Origin: JAGTVG01 sp964389805 | Lineage (GTDB): Bacteria > Bacteroidota > Bacteroidia > Cytophagales > Cyclobacteriaceae | Length of the DNA stretch: 26,517 bases | Reading direction: 5' to 3' | Assembly: GCA_964389805.1 (NCBI GenBank) | Contig: CAYMFU010000213.1 | Span: 1 to 26,517, forward strand | Program-made: the position numbers and the translations under genes | Notes under the pieces: generated by a model | Databases searched by the model: none | Seen by the model: the letters and a program-made list of their open reading frames with translations, nothing else | Told to the model about the DNA's origin: nothing | Shown: piece after piece, positions 1 to 8,220 of the stretch | Numbering within the stretch: position 1 is the first letter of the stretch | How the letters are laid out: every line of letters begins with the position of its first letter

Positions 1-351
1 TGCTGGGGATTAAGCTCAAGTTATTCAATAAATGGGTATTCCAGCCACAGGCCTGATCAGGATCTGGGTGTGATATCTCCTACAGCTGCCCTATCTTCCT
101 TCCCTTATACTCCTGAAGAAAGCATGTTGTTTTTAAAATTCTTATATAATGAAGCTGATTCTCTGGTAGGAGAATATGGCCCATACGATGCATTTAGTAT
201 CGAGGACAGTTGGTATTTGCCCAGATACCTTGCCATTGATCAGGGGCCAATCCCTGTTATGATCGAGAATTACAGGACTGGTTTTATATGGAACCTCTTT
301 ATGTCCTGTCCAGAGATCCAGGATGGCCTGCAGATATTAGGATTCGAATGA
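1..351 (+). CDS. GH144-like glucanase / glycoamylase-like domain protein, C-terminal part (5' end outside window)
   Basis: The reading frame is open from the first base to the TGA at 349-351, so this is the C-terminal 116 residues of a longer gene. The fragment reads through a glycine- and serine-rich loop (WGL...GYS), then SPTAALSSFPYTPEES, GEYGPYDAF, LAIDQGP and MIENYRTGFIWNLFMSCPE. These are the C-terminal signatures of the glycoamylase-like family (PF10091, DUF1969), which includes the GH144 endo-beta-1,2-glucanases of Bacteroidota. Family members are (alpha/alpha)6-barrel enzymes, usually exported, acting on beta-glucans. The acidic residues in the GEYGPYDAF and AIDQGP segments lie in the part lining the substrate cleft. 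The signal peptide and N-terminal half are not in the window. The internal GTG at 70 is not the start, because homology continues upstream of it. It converges on the transporter gene with a 27-bp gap. Confidence 0.85.
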   Translation, partial: CWGLSSSYSINGYSSHRPDQDLGVISPTAALSSFPYTPEESMLFLKFLYNEADSLVGEYGPYDAFSIEDSWYLPRYLAIDQGPIPVMIENYRTGFIWNLFMSCPEIQDGLQILGFE

Positions 352-378
352 GATATGTATACAAATAAACTCCCACGG

Positions 379-1968
379 CTAAAAAAGTGCTCCCAGGATC
401 TGGGCACAAATAATCATAATCACCAATGCGAAAGGGTATACGGTCGCATAGGCAATCGATGGCGCGTTTGATTCGGTCAGGGAGTCGACAGCGCTAAGAC
501 CCGGTGTGCTGGTCATTCCCCCTACAAGTGTACCAAACACAGATAAAACATTGGTTTTAAAAACATATACCCCAATAAGTGCAGAGATGAGCATAGGCAT
601 TAAGGTCAACACTATACCTACAGATACCAGGATGGAACCATTCGCCTTAACGGTTTCCACCAAAGTCTCACCTGCCTGGGTACCCACGGCAGCCAGGAAG
701 AACAACAATCCAATTTGTCGCAGGAGCTGATTAGCTGGCCCCGACACATTCCATATGATCGGTCCCGTTTTACCAATCCGGCTCAGAATAAGTCCTGATA
801 TCAGCACACCTCCTGAAAGTCCTAAATTGAACACACCCCCTCCCGGTATGGGTATATCCAGGATTCCTAATAGAACACCTATTACAATTCCAGCTGAAAT
901 TGGAAGAAAATCCGCTTCGTTGAGGCGTTTAACATTATTCCCAAAAAGTTTGATAACTGCAGGCATATTTCCCTTAGAAGAGGCAACCATAAGTTTATCA
1001 CCAAACCGGATCTGGCTTCCTGCATTTGGAGTAATATCAATCCCACTTCTTCTAATCCGGGTAACTGTGGCCATGTAATTATTAAATAAATTCAGTTCCC
1101 CAAGCGTTTTCCTTACAACCTTTTTGTTCGTTACCAATATCCATTGTACATCAAACTCCCCGCTTCGCGGCACTTGCATTTCAGTTTCTTTTCCAATTAA
1201 CAATCCTACCTTTTTTAAGGATAGTGCAGTACCTACCACTTTAACCAGGTCGCCTTTATGAAGAACCGATTCTTTATCGGGGGCGACAGCCTTACCATCG
1301 TGTACGATCCTTGAGATATTGGCACCCGTCATAGACCTGATTTCAAGCTCGCCGATCGAGGCATTGACGATGTTCTCATTTTCTACAATAAAATTCTTAC
1401 TTACGATCTCAGGGTAATCCTCGGCAATATCCTTCTCGTAATCTTGTTCCGCTTTTTTTATATCAAATTTCAGGATCCGTGGGCTAAGCCTCACAAACAG
1501 GATAACACCGATTACACCAAAAGGATAGGCAATACCATAACCGATTGAAGCAAGGGGGGAATTCGAACTCTCTATAGCTGCAGCCAGGCCAGGAGTACTT
1601 GTCAGAGCACCGGTGAACAATCCCACAACTAATTTATTATCTATTTCCAGGAAGTAAGAGGCCAGAAAAGCTATTATAGCCCCGGAAACAACCACCATGC
1701 CCGCAATAATGATCAACTGAATCCCCTTTTTCTGAAATGATTCAAAAAAACCGGGACCAGCCTGTATGCCAATTGAATAGATAAAGAATATCAACCCGAT
1801 CTGCTGGAATATATCAGGAACACTAAAGCCAAAATGCCCAAAAAACAGGGCAACAAAGATCACTGCTGATGAATCGAGACTGATCCCAAAGATTTTTACT
1901 TTGCCAATCAATATCCCGACCGTAATGATCAGAAAAAGAATAAAGTATTCACTACTTAATATATCCAT
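379..1968 (-). CDS. YidE/YbjL/AspT-type putative transporter with two TrkA-C (RCK_C) domains
   Basis: The protein has 529 residues and the full duplicated AspT/YidE architecture. A first membrane domain covers about residues 5-165, a soluble middle part holds two RCK_C/TrkA-C-like domains (about 190-260 and 275-345), and a second membrane domain covers about 350-529. The two membrane halves carry matching motifs: GIQAGPG (67-73) with TSTPGLAAA (about 123-131) in the first, and GTQAGE with TSTPGLSAVDS in the second. That internal repeat is diagnostic. AspT itself is an aspartate:alanine exchanger; the substrate of most family members, including this one, is unknown. RCK_C domains usually bind a small ligand or nucleotide and regulate gating. 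It has its own putative promoter at 1994-2001 and is separated from the preceding SDR gene by 73 bp. Confidence 0.92.
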   Translation of the reverse strand: MDILSSEYFILFLIITVGILIGKVKIFGISLDSSAVIFVALFFGHFGFSVPDIFQQIGLIFFIYSIGIQAGPGFFESFQKKGIQLIIIAGMVVVSGAIIAFLASYFLEIDNKLVVGLFTGALTSTPGLAAAIESSNSPLASIGYGIAYPFGVIGVILFVRLSPRILKFDIKKAEQDYEKDIAEDYPEIVSKNFIVENENIVNASIGELEIRSMTGANISRIVHDGKAVAPDKESVLHKGDLVKVVGTALSLKKVGLLIGKETEMQVPRSGEFDVQWILVTNKKVVRKTLGELNLFNNYMATVTRIRRSGIDITPNAGSQIRFGDKLMVASSKGNMPAVIKLFGNNVKRLNEADFLPISAGIVIGVLLGILDIPIPGGGVFNLGLSGGVLISGLILSRIGKTGPIIWNVSGPANQLLRQIGLLFFLAAVGTQAGETLVETVKANGSILVSVGIVLTLMPMLISALIGVYVFKTNVLSVFGTLVGGMTSTPGLSAVDSLTESNAPSIAYATVYPFALVIMIICAQILGALF

Positions 1969-1993
1969 TGCAGTTCATCTCTATTACAAATTG

Positions 1994-2001
1994 CAAATAT
2001 A
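1994..2001 (-). promoter_or_regulatory. Bacteroidota -7 promoter box (TATATTTG) upstream of the YidE/AspT gene
   Basis: Read on the minus strand this is TATATTTG, an exact match to the Bacteroidota housekeeping -7 consensus TAnnTTTG. It ends 25 bases before the ATG at 1968, which would leave a leader of about 20 nt. A clear -33 TTG partner is not visible, so only half of the promoter is supported. Confidence 0.5.
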
Positions 2002-2041
2002 GGAAGGTATGCTCATAAGTATAATAGGCCAGGGCATGAAT

Positions 2042-2842
2042 TTAATTACCCTGCCCGGATGTTGAAGGTTTTCCCAGGGTAGCCAGCATCCCTCCGTCAA
2101 CATATAATATCTGACCATTCACATAATCTGAAGCTTTGGAAGCAAGAAATAATGCGGCCCCTTGAAGATCTTCAGGTTTACCCCACCTGCCCGTGGGTGT
2201 TCTGTCAATAATAAAGTCATGGACTGGATTACCAGGTTCTGCAATTGGACCTGTAGCATCCGTCTTGATATAACCTGGCCCTATACCGTTTATCTGAATA
2301 TTATATTCCGCCCATTCAGTAGCCATACTCCGGGTGAGCATTTTTAATCCGCCTTTAGCGGCGGCATATGCCCCTGTCGTTTCTCTGCCCAATTCACTCA
2401 TCATTGAACACATATTGATAATTTTTCCCTTCCGTTGTGGGATCATCATCCTGGCGGCTTCCCTGGCAATCAGGAACTGGGCATTCAGATTAATATTGAC
2501 GACTTCCTGAAAATCCTGGAAAGAATAATCAATCAGTTTGATCCTTTTATGCACAGCCGCATTATTAATCAATATGTCCAGTGGTCCAAGTGTATCCTGG
2601 ATATTCTTCATATTTTCTAAAACAGCCTTTTCGTCTGTAATATCGAATAAATATCCTCTGGCCTTCAAATTTTCAGATTTACACTGATTAAGAGCATTCT
2701 TCAATCGATTTGGGGTATGCCCGTTTATTATTATCTCAGCTCCTGCATGTGCAAGTACCCTGGCCATAGCAAGACCTATGCCATGAGTCCCTCCTGTAAT
2801 AAGAGCTCTTTTCCCGGATAAGTCAAACAGATCTTTAATCAT
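2042..2842 (-). CDS. SDR family oxidoreductase, gluconate 5-dehydrogenase-like
   Basis: The 266-residue length and motifs are those of a classical short-chain dehydrogenase: the nucleotide-binding TGGTHGIG at 16-23, NNAA at 93-96, and the catalytic Ser146, Tyr159 and Lys163. The segment SMMSELGRETTGAYAAAKGG closely resembles gluconate 5-dehydrogenase (IdnO/Ga5DH), which interconverts D-gluconate and 5-keto-gluconate with NAD(P). The C-terminal YVDGGMLATLG also fits. No signal peptide is present, so it acts in the cytoplasm. It starts 8 bp after the stop of the upstream tsaC-like gene, so the two are probably co-transcribed although functionally unrelated. Many Bacteroidota Ga5DH-like enzymes sit in uronate or aldonate pathways, and the actual substrate is not fixed by the sequence. 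Confidence 0.88.
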   Translation of the reverse strand: MIKDLFDLSGKRALITGGTHGIGLAMARVLAHAGAEIIINGHTPNRLKNALNQCKSENLKARGYLFDITDEKAVLENMKNIQDTLGPLDILINNAAVHKRIKLIDYSFQDFQEVVNINLNAQFLIAREAARMMIPQRKGKIINMCSMMSELGRETTGAYAAAKGGLKMLTRSMATEWAEYNIQINGIGPGYIKTDATGPIAEPGNPVHDFIIDRTPTGRWGKPEDLQGAALFLASKASDYVNGQILYVDGGMLATLGKPSTSGQGN

Positions 2843-2850
2843 GAAATTAT

Positions 2851-3480
2851 TTATATGAATTCGTCAATATCAGCTATACCCTCCCTTATCACCAAAAATG
2901 ATTCATCCGTGCAATCTATTACGGTAGATGGTGAATTTTTCCCAGGCCCTCCATCTATAACAATGTCAACCTGGTTTTTATATTTTCTAAATATTTCAAC
3001 CGGATCAGTTAGGTATTCCACTATATCATCTTCATGCCGAAGAGATGTAGAAATGATCGGATTACCGAGTTCCTTTACGATATCCCTCGATATATTATTA
3101 TCAGGGATCCTGATCCCAACGGTCTTTTTTGTTTTATGAACGAACTTTGGAGTTTTACTGCTTGCATTCATAATAAAGGTAAAAGGCCCTGGTAAAGCCC
3201 GCTTTAGAACTTTAAATACCGGTGTGCTCATATTACTTGCATAATTGGTAATATCGCTAAGATCATAACATATAAATGAAAGGTTAATCTTCTTGTGGTT
3301 TAAGCCTTTAATCCTGCTGATCTTCTCTATTGCCTTTGCGTTAAAAATATCGCATCCCAGACCGTATATGGTATCTGTCGGATATATGATCACACCCCCG
3401 TTCCTCAGAACGTCTGCAATGTGCCTGATTTTTGACACAGCAGGGTTTTCCGGATGCATTTTCACTAATTCGCCAGCCAT
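2851..3480 (-). CDS. tsaC: L-threonylcarbamoyladenylate synthase (Sua5/YciO/YrdC family)
   Basis: The 209-residue protein consists of a single YrdC domain. Recognisable segments are GGVIIYPTDTIYGLGCD (about 29-45), RIKGLNHKK (about 56-64), the RALPGPFTFIM stretch (about 93-103), TVGIRIPDN (about 120-128) and NPIISTSLR (about 140-148). YrdC/TsaC enzymes condense threonine, bicarbonate and ATP into threonylcarbamoyl-AMP for the t6A37 modification of ANN-decoding tRNAs. The protein lacks the C-terminal Sua5 domain. It could be the YciO paralogue rather than the true TsaC, since Bacteroidota often carry two YrdC-domain proteins, so the symbol is tentative. The gene is divergent from mltG, with only 71 bp between the two start codons. 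Confidence 0.85.
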   Translation of the reverse strand: MAGELVKMHPENPAVSKIRHIADVLRNGGVIIYPTDTIYGLGCDIFNAKAIEKISRIKGLNHKKINLSFICYDLSDITNYASNMSTPVFKVLKRALPGPFTFIMNASSKTPKFVHKTKKTVGIRIPDNNISRDIVKELGNPIISTSLRHEDDIVEYLTDPVEIFRKYKNQVDIVIDGGPGKNSPSTVIDCTDESFLVIREGIADIDEFI

Positions 3481-3515
3481 ATTTTATTAATTTTTTTATG
3501 ATCCTCAATTTCAGC

Positions 3516-3544
3516 TTTGAAGTTAATACAATTTGTTATTTTTG
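3516..3544 (+). promoter_or_regulatory. Candidate Bacteroidota promoter for mltG
   Basis: TATTTTTG at 3537-3544 is an exact TAnnTTTG -7 box. TTTG at 3516-3519 lies 17 bp upstream, within the reported spacing range for Bacteroidota. Transcription would then begin roughly at 3549-3552, at or just before the mltG ATG (3552), implying a very short leader or a leaderless mRNA. The motif match is seen in the sequence; its use is inference. Confidence 0.4.
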
Positions 3545-3551
3545 CCCATAT

Positions 3552-4586
3552 ATGGACAAAAGAAAAATTTTAGTAGGCTTTATCCTGGTATTTACCGTAA
3601 CGCTCTCATCGTTTTCTTTTTATTTCTATCAGGTAATTACAGCTCCTAACATATTAGTTGATCAGGAAAGCCGGTTTATTTATATCCAACCAGATGCCAC
3701 GTTTAAGGATGTCCAGAATACTTTGTATAATGAAAACTATGTAAATGACCTTGTGGCATTCAGCTTCCTTGCCAAGTTGATGGATTATGACGAGTATATA
3801 AAATCCGGCAGGTATTTGTTGCAAGCGAATATGAGCAACAGGGATGCGATCAAATATTTGAGATCAGGGAAACAGGAACCTGTCAACATTACATTCAACA
3901 ATGTCCGGCTTCTTGAAGATCTGCCACCAAAGATATGTGCAAACATCAGTCTTAAGCCTGAAACATTCCTGGCAAAACTTGAAGACTCTGCCCTTTGGTC
4001 CCGGTATGGATTTAACCAACATACTTTCAAGTGCATGTTCATCCCAAATACCTACCAGGTTTTCTGGACAATCACCGCAGATGAACTAATGGACAGGATG
4101 TCCTATGAATACGAGCAATTCTGGAATGATTCCCGGAAGGCAAAAGCTGATTCCATTGGCCTGTCACCTGTGGAAGTCTCTATTCTTGCTTCAATTGTAC
4201 AGGCAGAATGTAAAATGACGGATGAGGCACCTGTTATTGCAGGATTATATCTAAATCGTTTAAAAAGAAACTATTTGCTACAGGCAGATCCTGCACTTGT
4301 CTATGCTAATGGTGATTTTACGATCAAAAGAGTATTGAATAAGCATAAGGAAATTGATTCACCTTATAATACATACAAGTACAGGGGATTACCACCAGGA
4401 CCGATTAATGCCCCAGAGACCAGGTACCTTGATGCCGTATTGAATTATGATGACAACAATTACTTGTATATGTGTGCCAAGGAGGATTTCTCAGGTTATC
4501 ATAATTTTGCCACAAATCTGCAACAACATATGGTCAATGCAAGAAGATATCAGAGGGCACTTAACAGGGAAGGCATCTACCGCTAA
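3552..4586 (+). CDS. mltG: Endolytic murein transglycosylase MltG (YceG family)
   Basis: MltG cleaves nascent peptidoglycan glycan strands at the inner membrane and is thought to set strand length. The 344-residue protein starts MDKRKILVGF, with one transmembrane helix at about residues 6-28, followed by a LysM-like region (about 33-110) and the YceG catalytic domain. The signature ASIVQAEC carries the expected catalytic glutamate at residue 219, followed by GLYLNRL and LQADPALVYANG. The C-terminal YNTYKYRGLPPGPINAP is also typical. The frame is open upstream to 3432, but that extension overlaps the divergent tsaC start and lacks homology, and the helix directly follows the ATG at 3552. A putative promoter sits immediately upstream. 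A YbgC-like thioesterase gene follows 74 bp downstream. Confidence 0.93.
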   Translation: MDKRKILVGFILVFTVTLSSFSFYFYQVITAPNILVDQESRFIYIQPDATFKDVQNTLYNENYVNDLVAFSFLAKLMDYDEYIKSGRYLLQANMSNRDAIKYLRSGKQEPVNITFNNVRLLEDLPPKICANISLKPETFLAKLEDSALWSRYGFNQHTFKCMFIPNTYQVFWTITADELMDRMSYEYEQFWNDSRKAKADSIGLSPVEVSILASIVQAECKMTDEAPVIAGLYLNRLKRNYLLQADPALVYANGDFTIKRVLNKHKEIDSPYNTYKYRGLPPGPINAPETRYLDAVLNYDDNNYLYMCAKEDFSGYHNFATNLQQHMVNARRYQRALNREGIYR

Positions 4587-4660
4587 ATGAAGGATGATTT
4601 TGGAAGTATTTAAACAACTAACCTGAGAAAATTATTTTAAAAGCAAAATGTTGATTATTA

Positions 4661-5065
4661 ATGTATCAATTTGAGACAAATATCAGGGTAAGATATGCTG
4701 AAACAGACCAGATGGGATTTGTGTATTATGGGAACTATGCCACATATTATGAAGTAACCAGGGTAGAGGCACTTCGATCTCTTGGAATATCCTATAAAAT
4801 CCTTGAAGAAAATGGCGTGTTGATGCCTGTCCTTGAAAATTGGTCGAAGTACATCAGACCCGCAAAGTATGATGATTTGTTGACCATAAAGCTATTCCTT
4901 AAAGAAATACCCTCTATGAGGATAACTTTTGAATACGAGGTTTTTAATGAAGATAAAAAATTAATTAACTTAGGATCGACAACATTGGTATTTCTTGACA
5001 AATCCTCGGGAAAACCAATACAGGTACCTGGTGTAGTGCAGGATGTATTGAAACCGTATTTTTAA
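4661..5065 (+). CDS. Acyl-CoA thioesterase, YbgC/4-hydroxybenzoyl-CoA thioesterase family (hotdog fold)
   Basis: The 134-residue protein is a single hotdog domain of the YbgC/FadM type. The N-terminal RVRYAETDQMGFVYYGNY holds the catalytic aspartate (Asp16) in the family's D-x-x-G context, followed by the helix that packs inside the sheet. Such enzymes hydrolyse acyl-CoA thioesters in the cytoplasm; the preferred acyl chain cannot be read from sequence. Its TAA overlaps the ATG of the next gene by one base (TAATG at 5063-5067), so translation of the YihY-like protein is probably coupled to it. In Proteobacteria ybgC heads the tol-pal cluster; that context is absent here. Confidence 0.88.
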   Translation: MYQFETNIRVRYAETDQMGFVYYGNYATYYEVTRVEALRSLGISYKILEENGVLMPVLENWSKYIRPAKYDDLLTIKLFLKEIPSMRITFEYEVFNEDKKLINLGSTTLVFLDKSSGKPIQVPGVVQDVLKPYF

Positions 5066-5991
5066 TGATCCTAGATTATTTAAATTATCTTGACAGGTTT
5101 AAGCTCTGGAAGCAATTTACTTCCATCCTGGATCATATAGTTGTTGGAAAGCATAAAACTTCCCTGTATGACCTACTCAAGATCTTTTTAATTAGCCTGA
5201 CCAAGGACGATATCCTGGAAAGAGCCAAGGCCATCACTTACAACTTCACATTGGCTATTTTCCCAGGCATCATATTTCTCTTTACCCTGATCCCTTATAT
5301 TCCTATACCCAACCTGCAGGATACCATTATGAGTTTCTTCGAAGAGCTGGATCTGGTAATGATCGAACAGGTAAGAAGCACTGTAGAGGATATTATCTCA
5401 AAGCCCAGAGGAGATCTACTTTCTTTTGGGGTCATTTTTGCCGTATACCTTGCAACCAACGGGATGCTTTCACTCATTACAAATTTCAACTATTTCTATA
5501 AAACGAAATTTACAAGGGGATTCTTTAAAAACTATCTCGTGGCCTTTGTTCTTACGCTTCTGCTCATACTCATTATGACGCTGGCAATGGGATTGTTGAT
5601 CGGGGGACAACTCGTCCTGGATTTTTTACTGGATATCGGCATTTTAAATCAGGATTTCCTCTTTATAATGATCATAACCTTAAGGTTCCTGATATTATTT
5701 ATCATATTCCAGCTGATGATCTCCATCATTTATTACCTCGGACCTTCTGTGGAGGAAAGATGGCATTTCATGAATACAGGATCAGTTATTGCTACTCTCC
5801 TATGTATTGGATCAAGTTACCTGTTTTCTTATTACCTAACTAATTTTGCCAGTTACAACAAATTCTATGGATCTATCGGTGCAGTAATAGCTTTCATGAT
5901 CTGGCTTTACCTGTTATCGGTTATATTGCTATTAGGTTTCGTAATAAATGTTACCATCGACCGCGCCAGCCGTGAAGATTACGAGATTTGA
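5065..5991 (+). CDS. YihY/BrkB-family (UPF0761) inner-membrane protein
   Basis: The 308-residue integral membrane protein has about six predicted helices: near residues 55-75, 115-135, 155-185, 200-225, 240-258 and 270-295. The segment ERAKAITYNFTLAIFPGIIFLF and the later YYLGPSVEERWHFMNTGSV and YGSIGAVIAFMIWLYL are signatures of the YihY/BrkB family. The family was once called ribonuclease BN, a label now known to be wrong; its role is unsettled, with transport or envelope functions proposed. It starts at the last base of the thioesterase stop codon. Its 3' end overlaps the convergent NamZ-like gene by 13 bp (5979-5991), so the two transcripts are antisense there. Confidence 0.9.
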   Translation: MILDYLNYLDRFKLWKQFTSILDHIVVGKHKTSLYDLLKIFLISLTKDDILERAKAITYNFTLAIFPGIIFLFTLIPYIPIPNLQDTIMSFFEELDLVMIEQVRSTVEDIISKPRGDLLSFGVIFAVYLATNGMLSLITNFNYFYKTKFTRGFFKNYLVAFVLTLLLILIMTLAMGLLIGGQLVLDFLLDIGILNQDFLFIMIITLRFLILFIIFQLMISIIYYLGPSVEERWHFMNTGSVIATLLCIGSSYLFSYYLTNFASYNKFYGSIGAVIAFMIWLYLLSVILLLGFVINVTIDRASREDYEI

Positions 5992-7145
5992 AATAGGGAT
6001 TCATCGTACAATAGAAAAGGTTTTGTAAGCTCAATCCACTTATGCTCCTGCTCACTCATTTTTTCAAGGATGGCATCTTCATTTGCAGCGCCGTTCAGAT
6101 AACTTAAAATATCATCATCCCCAGCCAGGAGCTCAATCGCTGGCTTATCAGAACCTGCTTCATATGGCCCTTCCAGCCATTTCATCGATCTTACATTTTG
6201 TTTTAGAGATCTTATCATTTTCAGGCTGTATAGTAAAACATGGATCTTTTCCCGGGGATGTAACTGAAATCCATAACACAGTTGATCTTTATACTTATGA
6301 AATGTTGGGACAAACAGAAGTGGCCTGAGTACAGCCTGCGTATTTTCTTTGTTCCAGGCAACTACCCATTCACCGGACAAATCACTAAGGAAGGGGGCAC
6401 CAAATATTTCAAAAGGCCTCGTGGTTCCCCGGCCTTCGCTTAAATTTGTTCCTTCAAGCAGACATTGCCCTGAGAAGACCATACAGGTATTCCTATTTGG
6501 AATATTTGGAGAAGGATTCACAGGCATTTCATCATCTTCTTTTTCTATTATCTCCAGAGGAAACACCCCGCTATTTTGAAATCTAAGATATTTGCATAAC
6601 TCACCTAGGGTTAAACCATACCTGTGTGGAATTCCAGGAAGACCTATCAACGAACTGAATTCTTCCTTAAGCAATGTCCCTTCTATTTGACGACCAGCGG
6701 GATTTATCCTATCAATAACGACGATAGATAGCTGTAAGCTCCACTTGATCACTTCTTTAAATATTTCTGCTATGGTTGGCAAAAAAGTATAATATCGAAC
6801 ACCAATATCTTGTATATCGATGATCAAGGTATCAAGTTCATGCAGGCTATCTGAAATACGATCTACTTTATCCCGGGTATTTATATACAAGGATACATGC
6901 TGTGCAGTATTATCGAGATGCTGATATGCCTTTAAATCTTCTATGGGAACCTGATCTTGCTGCTCAGCAAACAATCCATGTTCAGGGACGAGCACCGTTA
7001 CTGATTGTGAATAGCCTGCCAGCATCTGAAAGAGATATTTGCCTACCGTAAAATCAAAAGATACCTGGTTGCAGAATAGTCCTACCTTTTTATTTTTGAT
7101 CTGCGGCTTAAAGTCATGAAATAGTTTATGGTACTGGTCTTTCAA
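5979..7145 (-). CDS. DUF1343 protein, NamZ-like exo-beta-N-acetylmuramidase (cytoplasmic form)
   Basis: The 388-residue protein matches DUF1343 (GH171). Motifs are VGLFCNQVSFD at about 21-31, VPEHGLFAEQQD at about 53-64, IDIQDIGVRYYTF at about 109-121, VIDRINPAGR at about 143-152 and GTTRPFEIFGAP at about 240-251. Characterised NamZ enzymes release N-acetylmuramic acid from the non-reducing end of peptidoglycan fragments. There is no signal peptide, so it would act on imported muropeptide fragments in cell-wall recycling. The start is a TTG at 7143-7145. It is the only usable start, because an in-frame stop, that of the upstream gene, lies one codon before it and the first internal Met comes after the NQ motif. 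No nearby MurNAc kinase or etherase is seen. Confidence 0.87.
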   Translation of the reverse strand: MKDQYHKLFHDFKPQIKNKKVGLFCNQVSFDFTVGKYLFQMLAGYSQSVTVLVPEHGLFAEQQDQVPIEDLKAYQHLDNTAQHVSLYINTRDKVDRISDSLHELDTLIIDIQDIGVRYYTFLPTIAEIFKEVIKWSLQLSIVVIDRINPAGRQIEGTLLKEEFSSLIGLPGIPHRYGLTLGELCKYLRFQNSGVFPLEIIEKEDDEMPVNPSPNIPNRNTCMVFSGQCLLEGTNLSEGRGTTRPFEIFGAPFLSDLSGEWVVAWNKENTQAVLRPLLFVPTFHKYKDQLCYGFQLHPREKIHVLLYSLKMIRSLKQNVRSMKWLEGPYEAGSDKPAIELLAGDDDILSYLNGAANEDAILEKMSEQEHKWIELTKPFLLYDESLFQIS

Positions 7146-7148
7146 GGA

Positions 7149-8132
7149 TCATTCAATAAAAAGAGTGTAATCTGAAACCCAGGTTTCGCTATCACCAGGT
7201 TCTATTTTTAAAACCAGGAAATTCTCAGGGCAATAGGTAGTATGACAAGCCCAGAATACCATTTTACTTAAAGGCTTATCAACCTTGAATTTCACACCAG
7301 CTCCTGATTTAACATTTTTTACAACCACCTGGTGGTCATTTATGTTATCTTGGTAACCCATCAATTCCATCCAAATGGATTCTCCCTTATTCAGGTCTTT
7401 AATAAACTTCAATTCCTTGCCATCAATTTCCATTACATCCCCTAAGTCTGCATCGGTTGATATTTTGTAAGGAAACGAGATATTTATGGCAGGGCCCGAC
7501 CTCTCTCCATCAATAATGAAAAAATTATGATTGTATTGATCTGTCTCAATAATTTCCGTTCCTGAATTTGTTAAAGTATGAGACATGGTAAATCCTGCCT
7601 CATTCGCCTTTAACTCGATTCGTTTTATATATTCGTATCCAAATCCATGATAGCTATCAATACGATGCCTGAATTCAATCCAATCCTTTCCCTGGTCAAT
7701 ATCCCAGGTGCCATTATCTACTATTTTGTAGGTTTTATTCCATACATATGGATCAGAACCCTGCATCTCAAGAACACCAATGCCAATTCGTATAAACCTG
7801 TTATTGGCCATGTCGTTTTTATATCCCAGTCCGGGCGCCTGGAAAGACTCGACAGGGCCTGTGAGGTCTTCATGAACCAATGGATCATGAGTAGATTTCC
7901 AATACCCAAAATATTCATGGTCTTTATACCTGAGGCTTGAGATTATACCTGACCAATCGAAACGTGTAGCGCGGTAAAATCCTTTTGAGGAATTGGGAAG
8001 AAACAATTTCATGGTTACATGCTTGTTTTTTATCTCCGTCTGAGGATATTTCGAAAATTCTTCTAATGGTAATGTTTGAGATGTAACCTTCATAGTGAAT
8101 GTGATAAAAAAAATGAAATATAAGAGCTTCAT
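7149..8132 (-). CDS. Secreted protein of probable galactose-mutarotase-like fold
   Basis: The 327-residue protein begins MKLLYFIFFITFTMKVTSQ, a Sec signal peptide with likely cleavage before QTLP or shortly after. The frame extends upstream to 8240, but that AT-rich extension overlaps the preceding gene's stop and shows no homology, so 8132 is chosen. The body has the layout of aldose-1-epimerase-like beta-sandwich proteins: an N-terminal ATRFDWSGIISSLRY element, central strands, and a DQYNHNFFIIDG motif where mutarotases carry their catalytic His. I cannot name a substrate or a precise subfamily; a periplasmic sugar epimerase or a non-catalytic sugar binder are both possible. It lies 88 bp downstream of the beta-propeller gene. 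Its stop is in the same frame as, and one codon before, the TTG start of the NamZ-like gene. Confidence 0.65.
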   Translation of the reverse strand: MKLLYFIFFITFTMKVTSQTLPLEEFSKYPQTEIKNKHVTMKLFLPNSSKGFYRATRFDWSGIISSLRYKDHEYFGYWKSTHDPLVHEDLTGPVESFQAPGLGYKNDMANNRFIRIGIGVLEMQGSDPYVWNKTYKIVDNGTWDIDQGKDWIEFRHRIDSYHGFGYEYIKRIELKANEAGFTMSHTLTNSGTEIIETDQYNHNFFIIDGERSGPAINISFPYKISTDADLGDVMEIDGKELKFIKDLNKGESIWMELMGYQDNINDHQVVVKNVKSGAGVKFKVDKPLSKMVFWACHTTYCPENFLVLKIEPGDSETWVSDYTLFIE

Positions 8133-8220
8133 GGTGTTCAAATAGTTATATCTAAATTTATAAAAATTTAAATAAAATCTACCAGGCAAGCGACATAAAT
8201 CCGAGATTTTTATTCGAACT

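Noticed and set aside
506..1078. Plus-strand open frames opposite the YidE/AspT gene
   Set aside because: They are antisense to a well-supported membrane protein and their translations lack protein-like character.
3432..3551. In-frame 40-codon upstream extension of mltG
   Set aside because: It overlaps the 5' end of the divergent tsaC-like gene, has no family homology, and would put residues before the natural N-terminal membrane helix.
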